NCBI GenBank assembly: GCA_025531455.1
Contig: JAMYHL010000021.1
Span: 62,001 to 126,000 of the forward strand
Direction of reading: 5' to 3'
DNA length: 64,000 nucleotides
Source of the DNA: Apiotrichum sp. Y4204
Lineage: Eukaryota; Basidiomycota; Tremellomycetes; Trichosporonales; Trichosporonaceae
Each line of letters opens with the position of its first letter. The first letter of the stretch is position 1. The notes beneath the pieces are model-generated. The model worked only from the letters and a program-made list of their open reading frames with translations, was not told the origin of the DNA and made no database searches. The position numbers were made by a program, and so were the translations under genes. Of the stretch, positions 10,706-22,343 are shown in pieces.

Positions 10706-13619
10706 ATGCAGTCCGGATCCGGCTACGCCCCGCGAGCGGCGCCAACGACGCTCTCCTCGCTGCTCGCAAAGGCCAATGCGCTCAACGATGCGGACCACGA
10801 CCCCGAGCTCCCGCAGATCCGCTTTGGCATTGACGAGATTGAGCGCATGAGCGAGCAGGCCGCCGGGCGCGGGAAGCGCACCAAAATCCACGGTGATGGG
10901 TGAGTTGATAATCTCAAGTTTCAAGGTATTCCTAACACCCAGTCACATCCTGCTCTCAAACCTGGGCATCAACACTTCGCAGCTCACGCACGAGATTGCG
11001 CAGCTGCCGACCGCGGGCGAGACGTCGCGCGCGCCGCGCCGCCGGAAGCGCCTCGCGCCCCTCGGCGACCTCGGACCAGCGTATGCCGTCGGAGACGCGG
11101 ACGTCGGCGCCTGGGGGCGTAACTGGCACGAGATGGTCATTCTTAGCGGAATCGAGGTGCAGAGGCAAAAGGTGGGTTTACGGTCATGGGTTGTGCTCAC
11201 GCCTAGACGGTCAAGGCGTTCCAGAACCAGTTCCAGCAGCGTATTCTTGCTTCGTGGGAGAGTGACAAGGCGCGCGTACTGCAGGAGGAGCTGGGCGTCA
11301 CAGACGACGAGCTCGCGCGCCTGTCCGAGACGACGAACGGTGCGGGGTCCTCTCGCCTTGGTGCGTCGACCCTCGGCGTGTCGGCCCTCGGTGGCTCGCG
11401 TCTCGGCGCGTCGACGCGCCGCTTCCCACTCGCGCAGTCTACTCTTGGCAAGAGCTCGGTCGAGGCGCGCGAGGGCGGGCTTGTGATGCACAACAAGGCG
11501 ATCAAGTACGAAAAGGTTGTCAACTCGCTCAACCAGCACCGCCTGCGCAAGGAGCCGTTCGAGGTGTGCCAGGCCTTCGAGGCCACCGTCAAGGGCGACC
11601 AGAAACACCCGCTGCTGCCCTCTGCCTTCCGCATACTTGCCAACCTCTGCCAGGAGCCGTCTCTTCGCACCACGTCCACCTACCCTGCCGGGGACTACTC
11701 GCTCGCGGTCCCCGTGCTCGAGCGCCAGTACGCCAAGCCGTACCTCGCTGCTCCTGGCTCCAACCCCTCGGTACTCCTTATGGGCCGCCTTTCCATGGGC
11801 GCGCGCCAGTTCCTCGAGCGCGACTTTGAAAAGCACATTGACGACACCATTGCTCGTAACCCCAAGGAGGCGGCGCTCGGCGGCGTTCCGGGAATCGCCA
11901 ACAAGGTGCGCGCGTACGTCGACGTCACGCTCCGCTCCAAGGAGTCGCAGGACGCGTACAAGCCCGAAACCGTCGGCGGGATCAAGCTCTGGGCTCAGGT
12001 GTACTACCTCCTCCGCTCGGGATACCCCTCCGAGGCGCTGCAGCTCGTCGAGACGCACCAGCACAATGTCAAGAAGGACGACTGGTCCTTCCCCGGCTGC
12101 TTCAAGGCATACCTCTCTTCTCCGGAGCGCCGTCTTCCAAAGGCTCAGCGTGACCAGCTCTACAACGACTTTAACGCTCACGTGCGCAACAACACCGCCG
12201 TCGACCAGTTCAAGTACGCGCTCTACAAACTTGTTGGCCGGTTTGAGCTCTCGCGCAAGATCGCCAAGGTGGCAGCGACAACCGAGGACTGGGTGTGGTT
12301 CCAGCTCGGCCTGACGCGCGAGAACAAGGACGGCGACGCCCCGCAGGAGCAGTACGACCTGGCGGACCTCGCGCGCGTCGTGCTCAAGTACGGCGCCGAC
12401 AAGTTTGACGCCAACGGCACGCGCCCGTTTGCGTGGTTCAACCTCCTGCTCTTCACCGCCCAGTTTGAGCGCGCAGTCGCATACCTCTACTCGAAGCCTG
12501 CGCTGCGCACCGACGCCGTGCACTTTGCCGTCGCGCTGCAGTACTATGGCCTCCTCCGCGTCCCTGCCAAGACCTCTGACGCTGATATCCGTGAGTACAT
12601 GTGTGGTTGCATTCCTGACGGCAGTCACGATCGACAATGACATTGCGTACCTCAACTTTGCGCGCATGATCCAGCTCTACGTCGCGCCGTTCCACAAGGT
12701 CGAGCCGCAGGTCGCGCTGCAGTACGCATACCTCGTCGCGCTGGCAGCGGACGCACCCGCGCCTGTTGGACAGGAACAGCGGCAACTCGCACTGGACCTC
12801 GTGCGCGACATTGTTGTCGCTTCGCGCTCGTGGTCCAAGCTCCTTGGCTCCGTACGCGCGGATGGGTCCAAGGAACCGGGCTTGGTGGAGAACAACCTCC
12901 AGCTCCTCGGCCTCAAGGATGACAACGAGTACCTGAGCTCTGTGGTGATGGCTGCCGCGGACCAGGCGGCGCACGACTCTGCCCTCGCCGACTCGGTGGA
13001 ACTGTACCACCTCGCGGGCGCATACGACAAGGTGGTCGACGCTGTGAACCGCGCGCTGGGCCACAGCCTGGGACAGGGCTCGGCAGCGGACCCGTCGACG
13101 ACGCCGCATATCGGGCTGAGCGGGGCGTTTGGCGGCGCAACGGACCTCGAGGGGCTCGCGGCCCGCGTACACGACGTGTACGCGCACGACTTTGCAAAGC
13201 GCTCGCGCATTTCCCAAAAGGGGTGGGATACGCTCGAGACCCTGCTCAAGCTCAAACACGCGATGGGACAGTACGCTGCGGACCGGCCTGATCTCGCGCT
13301 CGAGACGCTGCGCTCGACAGGACTGCTGCCGCTGGACAATGACACGGCGAGCATTGCGCGATACGCGCAGCGGTTCCGCGACATGCTCGACTCTCCGGTG
13401 GTGTCGAATCTCGACGACGTGATTGTGACAACGATGAAGTGCCTGCACCGCCTGAGCCAGGCGCTCAAGGACAGTCCGTACGGCGACCACGGGCGCATGG
13501 CCCAGCTGCAGGCGTACAAGCACATGGCGCAGTGTCTGATCCAGTTTGCGAGCACGCTGCGGCTCCGCCTCGGTCCAGACGTGTACCGCCAGCTGTCGAG
13601 CATGAGTGCGTTCTTCTAG
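10706..13619 (+). CDS. NIC96: Nucleoporin Nic96/Nup93
   Basis: Linker nucleoporin of the inner ring of the nuclear pore complex. Exons 10706-10899, 10943-11171, 11207-12590 and 12625-13619 give 933 residues. The N-terminal 60-100 residues contain the short helical region expected to contact Nsp1-complex coiled coils. It is followed by a low-complexity Ser/Gly/Leu stretch (ARLSETTNGAG to LGASTRR). The rest is the long alpha-solenoid, with conserved blocks such as ARQFLERDF, GIKLWAQVYYLLRSG and FARMIQLYV. The protein ends MSAFF. The third intron is only 34 bases. A 574-codon frame on the opposite strand is a shadow of the GC-rich codon use. Confidence 0.92.
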
Positions 13620-14267
13620 TGCCGAGTGCGCGAGTGCAGTACGAGGGAGGATACGGGAAGACTAGCACAATTGTTGAGGTGAATATGGTCGCTAGATGCA
13701 TTCTATAGGATAGTAGGATGGCGTTGGGGGTCAAGCGAGGTTGGATGTCGGTTGTGTGAGCCGGCGGTGAGCGCCGAAGTGCTGGGAGTGAGAGGAGGAT
13801 TGGGGATCATGTGCGTGAAGTCGCGCATCCGCCTCACACGATCGCTCGCAGCTGCGATCGCGCGATCGTACACTCCCAGGACATCGAGGACATCAAGGAC
13901 ACCGAGAACGTCGCTCAGTACGCTGTATATGTGTGTTGACGCAGCATGGTATCTCTTCACAGGGCCCTTTGGTTCATAATCTGCGTGTAAAAGAGAACGC
14001 GCGGGAGACTGGGGATGCACTGAGGGAAAGACAGGATCGCGCGTGTAGTGAGATAAGGCAATGCATGGGGCCGAGATGGGAGGACAAGGAGCGTGCGGAT
14101 GTGTGTATCTGGAGGGATGGACCAGGTGGATGGATGCACAACGGAGCAAACGACTCGACTCGACGCGCGAACGCGACGAGCACGACACATGCACAAACAA
14201 CAGATTCCCAACCATGATATATATGCTATCACGTCTATCCCCAACCTCCGACCCACTAGTGCCAAGC

Positions 14268-14330
14268 CATCCCCAACTTTGCCGGCGCCATCCCCAACCT
14301 TGCCCGGGCTATCCCCAACCTTGCCCGGGC
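14268..14330. repeat. 21-base minisatellite, three units
   Basis: Three consecutive units of consensus catccccaaccttgcccggg plus c, the first diverged at four or five positions. It lies in the intergenic region 880 bases upstream of the G3P dehydrogenase start. Confidence 0.8.
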
Positions 14331-14776
14331 CATTGCCGATACCGCATGACTGTGCATGTACCCGGCCGCGGCTACGACGTGTCATGCGGCGCACGATGAC
14401 CCAGGAGGCCAGGATATGCCAGGATGGTTTTTATCACACCAGCGTCATATTCCCAACTTGTTCAGGTTCAGGTTCACCCAGGCACAGAGACCCCGGCCCG
14501 ACAGTCCACCGACATTGTACATCAGTCCTCCTGTTGTCCCTGCCTGTGTCGTCACGAGCAATGCCGAGCCCTAGCCCGTGTTCCTGTATGGCACAATGTG
14601 GAGCTCGCAGGGCGCGTAGGGGATCGCAGCCGCAGCGCTTTCGCAGCAGGCGGAGTATAATCTGCCGACTGCCGATGGATATGTTATTATGCCAGGGTAG
14701 AAGAGAAAAAGAGAGAGAGGTGGTTACGACATTGTTGGTGGCATGGTGGATATGAAGTGGGTCGTTTTAGGCTGCG

Positions 14777-14783
14777 TATAAAT
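14777..14783 (+). promoter_or_regulatory. TATA-like box, probable GUT2 promoter
   Basis: TATAAAT about 430 bases before the start codon. The distance fits a long leader interrupted by the candidate 5' UTR introns noted for this intergenic region. Confidence 0.35.
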
Positions 14784-15210
14784 ATCCTCGCTTGTACGTG
14801 TGTGTGTGTGTAGCACATGCATCCCAGTTTTGCGTGCGTCGTCGACGATTCTTTCTCTTTTTCTCTACTACTCCATCTCCGTATTGTCCCCATCCACGTC
14901 CTCGTCGCTCTTTCCGCGACACAGACGCGCACAGTGAGTGTTCCATCTCCATCACATCAATTTTTTTTCTGCAGGCGGGTGAGTACCCTGCACCACACTG
15001 TGCACTGCAGGGATATGGCCGGCCTGGGCAGGGACACGACAGCCATTGCCGGCGGGTTCGCTCGGTGCACCTGTGTCTCACTTTTTTCTCTTCCATCCAC
15101 CCATCCCAATCTCACATCCACACGTTCCACAGCGCAGCGATCACAGCGAGCTCACTTGGCAGCCCGCAGTCCGCACATCCCCCTCAACCACCCCGTCCCA
15201 ACTCTAGGCC

Positions 15211-17732
15211 ATGTTCCGCGCCGTCTCGTTCCGGCGCGCCGGGCTGCTCACCGCCGCGGCGACGGTCGCAACCGGCACGTACCTCCTGCAGCGGCGGGAC
15301 GAGCTCGCGCTCGACGAGTCCGCTGTGCCCGTCACGAAGCGGCGTCCGGGCCCGCTGTGGTCGCCGATGACGCGTGAACAGATGATGGACCATCTGCGCA
15401 CCTCCGGCGTGTTCATCCAGCGCACGACCGTCGGCGGACCCACACCTGGCATTGTTCACACCGACGCACCGATCGAGATCCCCGACGACGCGGATGTCTT
15501 TGATCTCCTTGTTATTGGCGGCGGCGCGACCGGATCCGGCACCGCGCTGGATGCCGCGTCCCGTGGCCTCAAGGTCGCGTGTGTTGAGCGCGACGACTTT
15601 TCCTCGGGCACATCGTCAAAGTCCACAAAGCTCGTCCACGGCGGCGTGCGATACCTCCAGAAGGCGGTCATGGAGCTCGACTATGAGCAGTACAAGCTTG
15701 TGCGGGAGGCGCTGTACGAGCGCAAAATTTTCCTCGAGACGGCGCCGTACCTCTCCCACTCGCTCCCCATCCTGCTCCCCATCTACACGTGGTGGCAGCT
15801 GCCGTACTACTACGCCGGCTGCAAAATGTACGATCTTCTCGCGGGCAAGGAGAACATGGGCTCGGCGTACTGGATGGGCGCGTCGCGCGCGCTCGAGGCC
15901 TTCCCGATGCTCAAGAAGGACGGCCTCGTCGGTGGTGTTGTTTACTATGATGGACAGCACAACGACGCGCGCATGAACATGTCGCTCGTCGCCACCGCGG
16001 TGCAGCACGGCGCCATCGTCGCCAACTACTGCGAGGTGACTGCCCTCCACAAGCGCCCCGACCCCGCCAAGGGCGGCGAGATGCGCATCCACGCGGCCAC
16101 CGTCGTCGACCGCGAGACGGGTAAGGAGTTTATCGTCAAGTGCCGCGGCGTCATCAATGCCACTGGCCCCTTCTGCGACGGCGTGCGCAAGCTCGACGAG
16201 CCCACGACGCAGGAGATTGTCGCCCCCAGCTCGGGCGTGCACATTACCCTCCCGGTAAGTCCCAGGGAACGCACGAGTGCGCCCAGCGCACCTCGTGTTT
16301 TCATCACACGTTGTTGGCCTGCTAACCACTCAGAACTACTACGGCCCCAAGACCATGGGCCTCCTCGACCCGGCGACCTCGGACGGCCGTGTCATCTTCT
16401 TCCTCCCGTGGCAGGGCAACGTCATAGCCGGCACGACCGACTCGCCTGCGAACGTCAGCCAGAACCCCGTCCCCAGCGAGACCGAGATCCAGTGGATCCT
16501 TGACGAGGTCAGGAACTATCTCTCCTCGGACATTACCGTCCGTCGTGGTGACGTCCTTTCTGCATGGTCTGGAATCCGTCCCCTCGTGCGCGACCCCGCC
16601 GCCAAGAACACCCAGTCCCTCGTCCGCAACCACATGATCAACGTGTCGCCCGGTGGCCTCCTCACCATTGCCGGTGGCAAGTGGACAACCTAGTGAGTGG
16701 AGACGGAAACGGTCTATCGACTCTTGCTCACCCAATAGCCGCGCCATGGCCGAGGAGACGGTCGACGCCGCGGTGAAGGAGTTCCTTCTCGAGCCCAACG
16801 GACCCTGCCAGACGCACCACATCAAGCTTATCGGCGCCCACGCATGGACGCCGACCATGTACATCAAGCTCATCCAGCAGTTTGGTCTCGAGACCGAGGT
16901 GGCCAAGCACCTCTCCGAGTCGTACGGTGACCGCGCGTGGACGGTTGCGTCCATGTCGGCCCCCACCGGCCTTTCGTGGCCCATCCACGGCACCCGCCTC
17001 CACCGCCTGTACCCGTACATCGAGGCCGAGGCGCGTTATGCCGTGCGCCACGAGTACGCGCTGCACGCGACCGACTTTATTGGCCGCCGCACGCGTCTCT
17101 CGTTCCTCAACGTCCAGGCGACGCTCGAGGCCCTCCCGCGAATCATCGACATCATGAGCGAAGAGCTTGGCTGGGACCGCAGCACAAAGCGCAAGGAGTT
17201 TGACCAGGCGATCAAGTACCTCCACTCGATGGGTCTGCCCGAGTCGACGCGCCTCACCCTCGACCAGGTCGTCGCCCGCGAGGGCAAGCTCGGTGTGTAC
17301 GGTATGCGCCAGGCCGAGGGTGCCGCCGTGTACGCGCGTTCGGCCTTCTCGCCCAAGGAGCTTGCGCGTCTCAAGGAGCAGTTCAACAAGCTCGACTTTG
17401 ACAACGACGAGCGCATCACCCGCGCCGACCTGCTTAACGCCATGCGCAACATGGGCTACACCCCGGACGTCGCCGCTGCCGACTCGATCCTCGCAGAGGT
17501 CGACTTTAGCCGCAAGGGCGAGATTGACTTTAAGGACTTTTTGGATGTGAGTCGGGCGGGGCGCGCGAGCCCCGTGCAAGTTTTATTGGCAGTATGCTAA
17601 CAATCCCAGATCGCAGCCGGCCTCAAGGAGCTCCAGATCGTGTCGGCGTTCACGCACCTCGCCAACATCGAGCAGCAGGACGACCGCAGTGCGCCGGCGA
17701 TCCCCGTCGAGCGTTCCGGCGGTGGTGCCTAA
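15211..17732 (+). CDS. GUT2: FAD-dependent glycerol-3-phosphate dehydrogenase, mitochondrial, with EF-hands
   Basis: Oxidises glycerol 3-phosphate to dihydroxyacetone phosphate and passes electrons to ubiquinone at the inner mitochondrial membrane. Exons 15211-16254, 16334-16692, 16739-17546 and 17610-17732 give 777 residues. The N-terminus (FRAVSFRRAG plus a hydrophobic stretch) looks like a presequence with membrane anchor. The FAD motif LLVIGGGATGSGTA is near residue 105, followed by SSGTSSKSTKLVHGGVRYL. Near the C-terminus two EF-hand-like loops follow LKEQFNKLDFDNDERIT. The first has Asp at positions 1, 3, 5 and 12; the second (DFSRKGEIDFKDF) is degenerate. Calcium-responsive EF-hands are known in animal GPD2 but not in budding yeast Gut2. 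The last exon begins within the second hand. Confidence 0.95.
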
Positions 17733-17953
17733 GGGGCGAGGGCAGCGAGCAGCGAAGAGTGGAGAGTGTGCGCGGTGGCGCGGTGTTTCTCTGGCCACGC
17801 GCGATCAGGTCGCAATGTAGTATAGCGGCGGACGATGCAGTGTATTAGACCCCCTACCGGCGAAAGGTCAGCACACGATCTGGTGCAAGATCTTGCAACA
17901 GCAATGGATTCATCTTGACACTATTTGACAACATGCAGACACTACAACACTCA

Positions 17954-19136
17954 TTACGCGGCAGGGATGGCAGTGGGCGCTACGGCGTCCGCCGCGGATG
18001 CCTTGGCCGTCTGCCCGGCATACAGGTCTCCGCCCTTGTGGGGTTCAAACCCGCCCTTGCCGTAGATGCCAGGGAGGACGCCGGTGCCGCGCTTCATCCA
18101 CCACTCCTGGGCGGTCATCTCGGGCTCGGGGTTGGCCGACTGGGGCTGTTGGTCAATCAACCCGCCCTTGAGGCGGCGCAGAATCACGTCGTCCTCGGGG
18201 CGGGCAAAGTATACGAGACTGGAGCGGTCGAGCTTGTCCTGCGGCGGGGGGGGCGGGACGACGCGGTGGATGTTCGAGCGCAGAATGTGCGCCGTAAACG
18301 TCACCATTGCGTCGCCGAGATTGACGATCGGCGAGCCGGGGACGGGCTTGACGTACACCCACTCGTTGTTGTCTGGCCGCCGGATCTGGAGCCCGCCAAG
18401 CCAGTTGAACACTGTGGTCAGAGGGATAGTTTGTGGTGCTTACGGATAGTGAGGGAGCCAAAGTCGGTGTGTTCGCCACGGCCGGCCGTTTCCTCGGAAT
18501 ACGGCTGGGCGGGCGCATGCGTGAAGCGGACGTGGTCGCCGGACCGCGCCTCGAGCCTGTGCATCTCGAGCAGGGTGCCCGCGGGGAGGCCGAGATGTTT
18601 CTCGTACAGACCAAACAGGAGATCTACCACGGCGTGGCAGTTGCGCATGTAGTTCTCGAGAATGTCCTGCGCGTCGAGGATCATCGGGTCGCATGCCAGG
18701 CGTTCCGTCAGCCCCAGCACGTCATCCTTGCGGATCTGGCGTCAGGAGTCATACATCCTTCACTTCATCGCACGTTGTAATTCGCGTTCCGGAGGGGCTC
18801 GCCATTCCCATCCTTCATCCCATCAATCTCGCCATAGCGGTACGCAAAGAAATCATGCAGGTGCGGCCGGCCATATTTGTCTTTTTCGGCATTGGGAAGC
18901 GCCCACCACCTATTCTGGAGGGCATTTACGCGCTCCGCCCCCTCGACGACCTTTTCGCCGAGCGGCGAGCCGAGCATGTCTAAGTAAAAGAAGCCGAGGT
19001 CCTGGGAGGCCTGGAAGAGGCGCGCCGACTCGGCGGCGTCGCCTGCCTCGAGCTTCGATAGCGAGATGGAGAGTAGCGGGGCGACTTCCAGATCCGCGGG
19101 GAAGGGGGGCAGCGTGTGGTGCGATGTCTGGACCAT
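17954..19136 (-). CDS. 2-oxoglutarate/Fe(II)-dependent dioxygenase, isopenicillin-N-synthase-like
   Basis: Non-haem iron oxygenase; substrate unknown. Exons 19136-18774, 18735-18444 and 18411-17954 (introns of 38 and 32 bases) encode 370 residues. The N-terminal DIOX_N region contains SARLFQASQDLGFFYLD. The double-stranded beta-helix core shows the iron ligands HTD (GEHTDFGSLT) and the distal His in RSNIHRV. An Arg-x-Ser 2-oxoglutarate site is expected after the distal His; the RSS of DRSSLVYF is the likely one. The HPP-like IHRVVPPPP context is typical of fungal members of this superfamily, which act on small molecules such as flavonoids, gibberellins or amino acids. The gene converges on GUT2 with a 220-base gap. 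Confidence 0.85.
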
Positions 19137-19783
19137 GGTGTGTAGCTCGTAGTGTATCAGTGGTGGTCGCTGCGCGGCGTCCTCGGTCTCTTATACGCGA
19201 TACGCATGCCACGCAGCGGTGGGCACCGTCATGTGATGCTCGTTGCTCGAGATCGCAATGTGGATATGGTGGGATCGCGAGGCAGAGGAGGCCGAGTGCC
19301 GAATGCCGTACTTCGGACGACGCCGACGGCCGCGGCCAAGCAACAGAAACAATGTTTCAACGATTAAAACAGTGTGGAGACCACGAGATGATACATAAGA
19401 TGGATGGCATGGATGGCCATGGATGGCACAAAGGCTGGATAAGAGGCGCGACGGAGATGGCTCCTCCATCTCCAGCAGACCGACAGGCACCTGGGACTGG
19501 GATGGAGATCTAGCGACATGTCCTTTCTCATACTCGAGCTTGATGGCTTACAGCGGTGGTCATCGTGGCGTCGATGATACCGATCGCAAGTGGAGTGGAG
19601 AGCGAAGAGACAACCGCCGAGGTACGTCATCGCCTCGCATCGCAGCGACGACGTACAAGTAATGCATATGTACATAAATAGCAGGATCCACGTTCCCATG
19701 CAACAAGAAGCAGAAAGCACAATCTACAAAGGACAAACTCACCACTACACGACTTAGATCCCTCTCAACACACCCAGCACAGT
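19137..19783. other. Divergent intergenic region before the aminotransferase gene
   Basis: About 650 bases between the divergent oxygenase and aminotransferase genes. It includes an ATAAATA stretch at 19674-19680, about 100 bases before the aminotransferase start. Repeated gatgg-type words occur near 19380-19560 but no ordered tandem array. No gene seen. Confidence 0.5.
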
Positions 19784-21905
19784 ATGGCCGATACGGAACG
19801 CGAGGCGAAGCGCCCGCGTCTTGCGGACGTCGCGCGCAAGGTCATTGATGTGCTCCGCGTGGAGAAGCAGTCGGAGGGTGAGTTGCGGAGATGAGGGGGG
19901 AATGATGGGATGGGGGAATGATGGGATGGGATGGGATTGGGAGGGGAGGTTGGAGCGGCGTCGAGGAGACCGAGTAGGACTGGGAGTCGAGAGATGCCGG
20001 TGGAGAGAGTGTATCTTGGGATGAGATGGATCCAAGAGGCACCCGCGCTCACACCTCAGCACACATGATTCTCCGCGAATATATCGGCAACGAGGTCGTG
20101 AGCAAGAAACACGGCGACGTGCCGGGTGTGGTGCACCCGGGCGCTACGGGCGTGATCTACTGTACGGACCGGTGAGTGAGCGAGCGAGTGAGCGATGAGA
20201 GAAGCGGAGGACGCGGCAGACGACAGAGGGATATTCCTAGCCCAAAGCCCTCGCACTCGTAATCTGACACCAGCGCAATGGCCAACGGGTTCACATACGA
20301 CGACCCGACATGGGGCAACATGGGGCAGGGCGCTCCCGAGGTCGGCGAGATCCCCGGCGCGCCACCGCGTCCAAAGCAGATCGACCTCGAGGCCATGGGC
20401 GAGTGGGTAAACGAGTACGCGCCCACTGCCGGGGTGAAGCAGCTCCGCGAGGCGGTTGCCAAGCTGTACAACGAGACGTATCGCGGTGAGTCTAGTGATG
20501 GTCTTGGTGGTCTGGGGGTACGGCTGATGCTGATGGCAGTCGGCAAGGAGTCGCAGTACACGTATGAGAACGTGTGTATCGTCCCCGGTGGACGGGCGGG
20601 CATGAGCCGTGTCGCTGCTGTTATTGTGAGTTGGGAGTCGCGAGTCGCGTGCAAGAATAGGAACTGATGTCCCAGGGCGACGTGTACTGCGGGTACCAGA
20701 TCCCCGAGTACACGACGTACTCGGAGGTACTGGCGGTCTTTAAGCGTCTTATCCCGATCCCGACGCCGCTCAATTCTGCTGTGAGTTGGAGCACAGAAGA
20801 CTTGGGAGTGGGGTGCGGGACAAAGTAATCTGGAGAGTCTTAACTCACCACAGAACGGCTACCACCTCGATATCGACAAGCTCAAGAAGGACATTGCGAC
20901 CTTCAGTCTGAGCGTCGTGGTAATGTCGAACCGTGAGACCTTTCGGCCCGGCCGCTCTGACAATAGCTCGTAACCCGACTGGCGCCTGCGTCGAGGGTGA
21001 GGACCTCGAAAAGCTCGTGCGCATCGGCGACGGGAGCACGACGGTCATTCTCGACGAGTTCTACTCGTTCTACAAGTACTGGGACGACCCGGCGCGCGAA
21101 GGAGAAAGCCTCAGCGGCGCCGCGTACGTCGACGACGTCAATGCTGTGGGTTCAACAGGTCAGCTCGGCTGCGAGGCTGACAACAGGACTCGGTCGTCAT
21201 CATCGACGGCCTCACAAAGGGATTCCGCCTTCCGGGGTGGCGCGTGTGCTGGGTCGTCGGGCCAAAATCGCTCATTTCGGCGGTTGCCAGCTCGGGCTCG
21301 TTCCTCGACGGCGGGTGTAATCATCCGTAAGTGCGTGCTGGGACTAGTCTGACGGTAGACTCCAGATGGCCGCCCTCCCGCTCCTGGACCCTGCGCGAGT
21401 CAAGCTCGAGCGCGTAAGAACCCCGCGGAAAAAGGCCACGCTCACACCAGCTCGCGGTGCAGCGGCACTTCCGGAAGAAGCGCGACTATGTACTGAAGCG
21501 CCTCGCCGAGCTCGGTCTCAAGACGTACACCCCCGAAGCGACATTCTACGTGTGGCTGGATCTCTCGTCGCTCCCCGAGCCGCTGAACGACGGCCTGGTA
21601 TTCTTCGAGGAGCTGCTCAAAGAAAAGGCAATCTGCGTGCCCGGCATCGCGTTCGATATCGACCCCGCGGCGCGCCGCAACCTCTTTGAGAGCCCGTGCC
21701 ACCATTTCGTGCGCCTCAGCTACGGCCCCAAAGAGGAGAACCTCAAGGTCGGGCTCGATGCGATTGAGCGCGTGCTCAAAAAGGCCGAAACGGCGATCAA
21801 TGTCCTCGGCCAGGGGTAAGTGCGCGTTTGGGTGGAGCTGACGGCAGGTACAAGGGCTCGGAGACGTCGCAGCATCCGGGTGTTACTCACGCCACGCACG
21901 GGTGA
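19784..21905 (+). CDS. Class I/II PLP-dependent aminotransferase
   Basis: Fold-type I aminotransferase of the aspartate/aromatic group; substrate not determined. Eleven exons (19784-19877, 20060-20171, 20274-20485, 20540-20625, 20676-20780, 20854-20932, 20967-21145, 21187-21326, 21359-21413, 21451-21815, 21848-21905) encode 494 residues. Landmarks: the AMANGFTYDDPTWGNMGQG N-terminal segment, SNPRNPTG (cofactor/substrate Asn-Pro loop), DEFYS, and the PLP lysine in GLTKGFRLPGWR. The CPGIAFD and FVRLSYG stretches lie near the C-terminus. The eighth acceptor (21358) was chosen because the nearer AG shifts frame into a stop. It is the most intron-dense gene in the window. Closest in feel to fungal aspartate/tyrosine aminotransferase-like proteins. 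Confidence 0.88.
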
Positions 21906-22343
21906 GGGGAGATGGAAGCTGCAGAAATGAGACTGTTGTGAAAGTCGGAAAAAGACTCTGGATGCGATGCAAATTGAATGAAATAGAAGGAACTGTGGAG
22001 AGAGGCAAATAGGGGGAGGGATTGTGGACGCTCGCCCAGCATTGCGCATCGCTCTGCTCGGAGAATAGGTGTTGGCAACTGCGTGAAAGAGGAATCCCTG
22101 ATCCCAACGACGACGTATGTGGCTTGCTCGATGACCCAATGTCGTACTCCTGACTTGAACGGCGCGCTGTCGCGTCTGATTTTTATTTCGTTTTCCCTGC
22201 GGCGTCGATCGGAGAATGCCAAGCAATCTGGATCGACGGGATCAGATGCTGCGATGCTTCGTTGCTGCGGACTGCCTCGTTGTCAACTCGTCGTCATTCG
22301 CGTTCCAACCTTATCCCCACTGTCTTCATCCTCACCACTCACA
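21906..22343. other. Intergenic region
   Basis: 438 bases containing the 3' region of the aminotransferase gene and the promoter of the next gene. I see no repeat or additional gene. The usual caccactcacaatg context precedes the next start. Confidence 0.5.

Larger units (their letters stand above)
13620..15210. other. 1.6 kb intergenic region; promoter and probable spliced leader of the G3P dehydrogenase gene
   Basis: Contains a 21-base tandem repeat (14268-14330) and a TATAAAT box at 14777. Between that box and the start codon lie candidate 5' UTR introns, for example a GTGAGT at 14934 paired with a T-rich tract and TGCAG at 14974. A second GTGAGT follows near 14979, with a possible acceptor at about 15133. 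No convincing coding frame is present. Confidence 0.45.

Noticed and set aside
10943..12667. Reverse-strand frame of 574 codons
   Set aside because: Entirely antisense to the Nic96 exons; Arg/Leu/Val-rich composition is the shadow of GC-biased codons, with no family motif.
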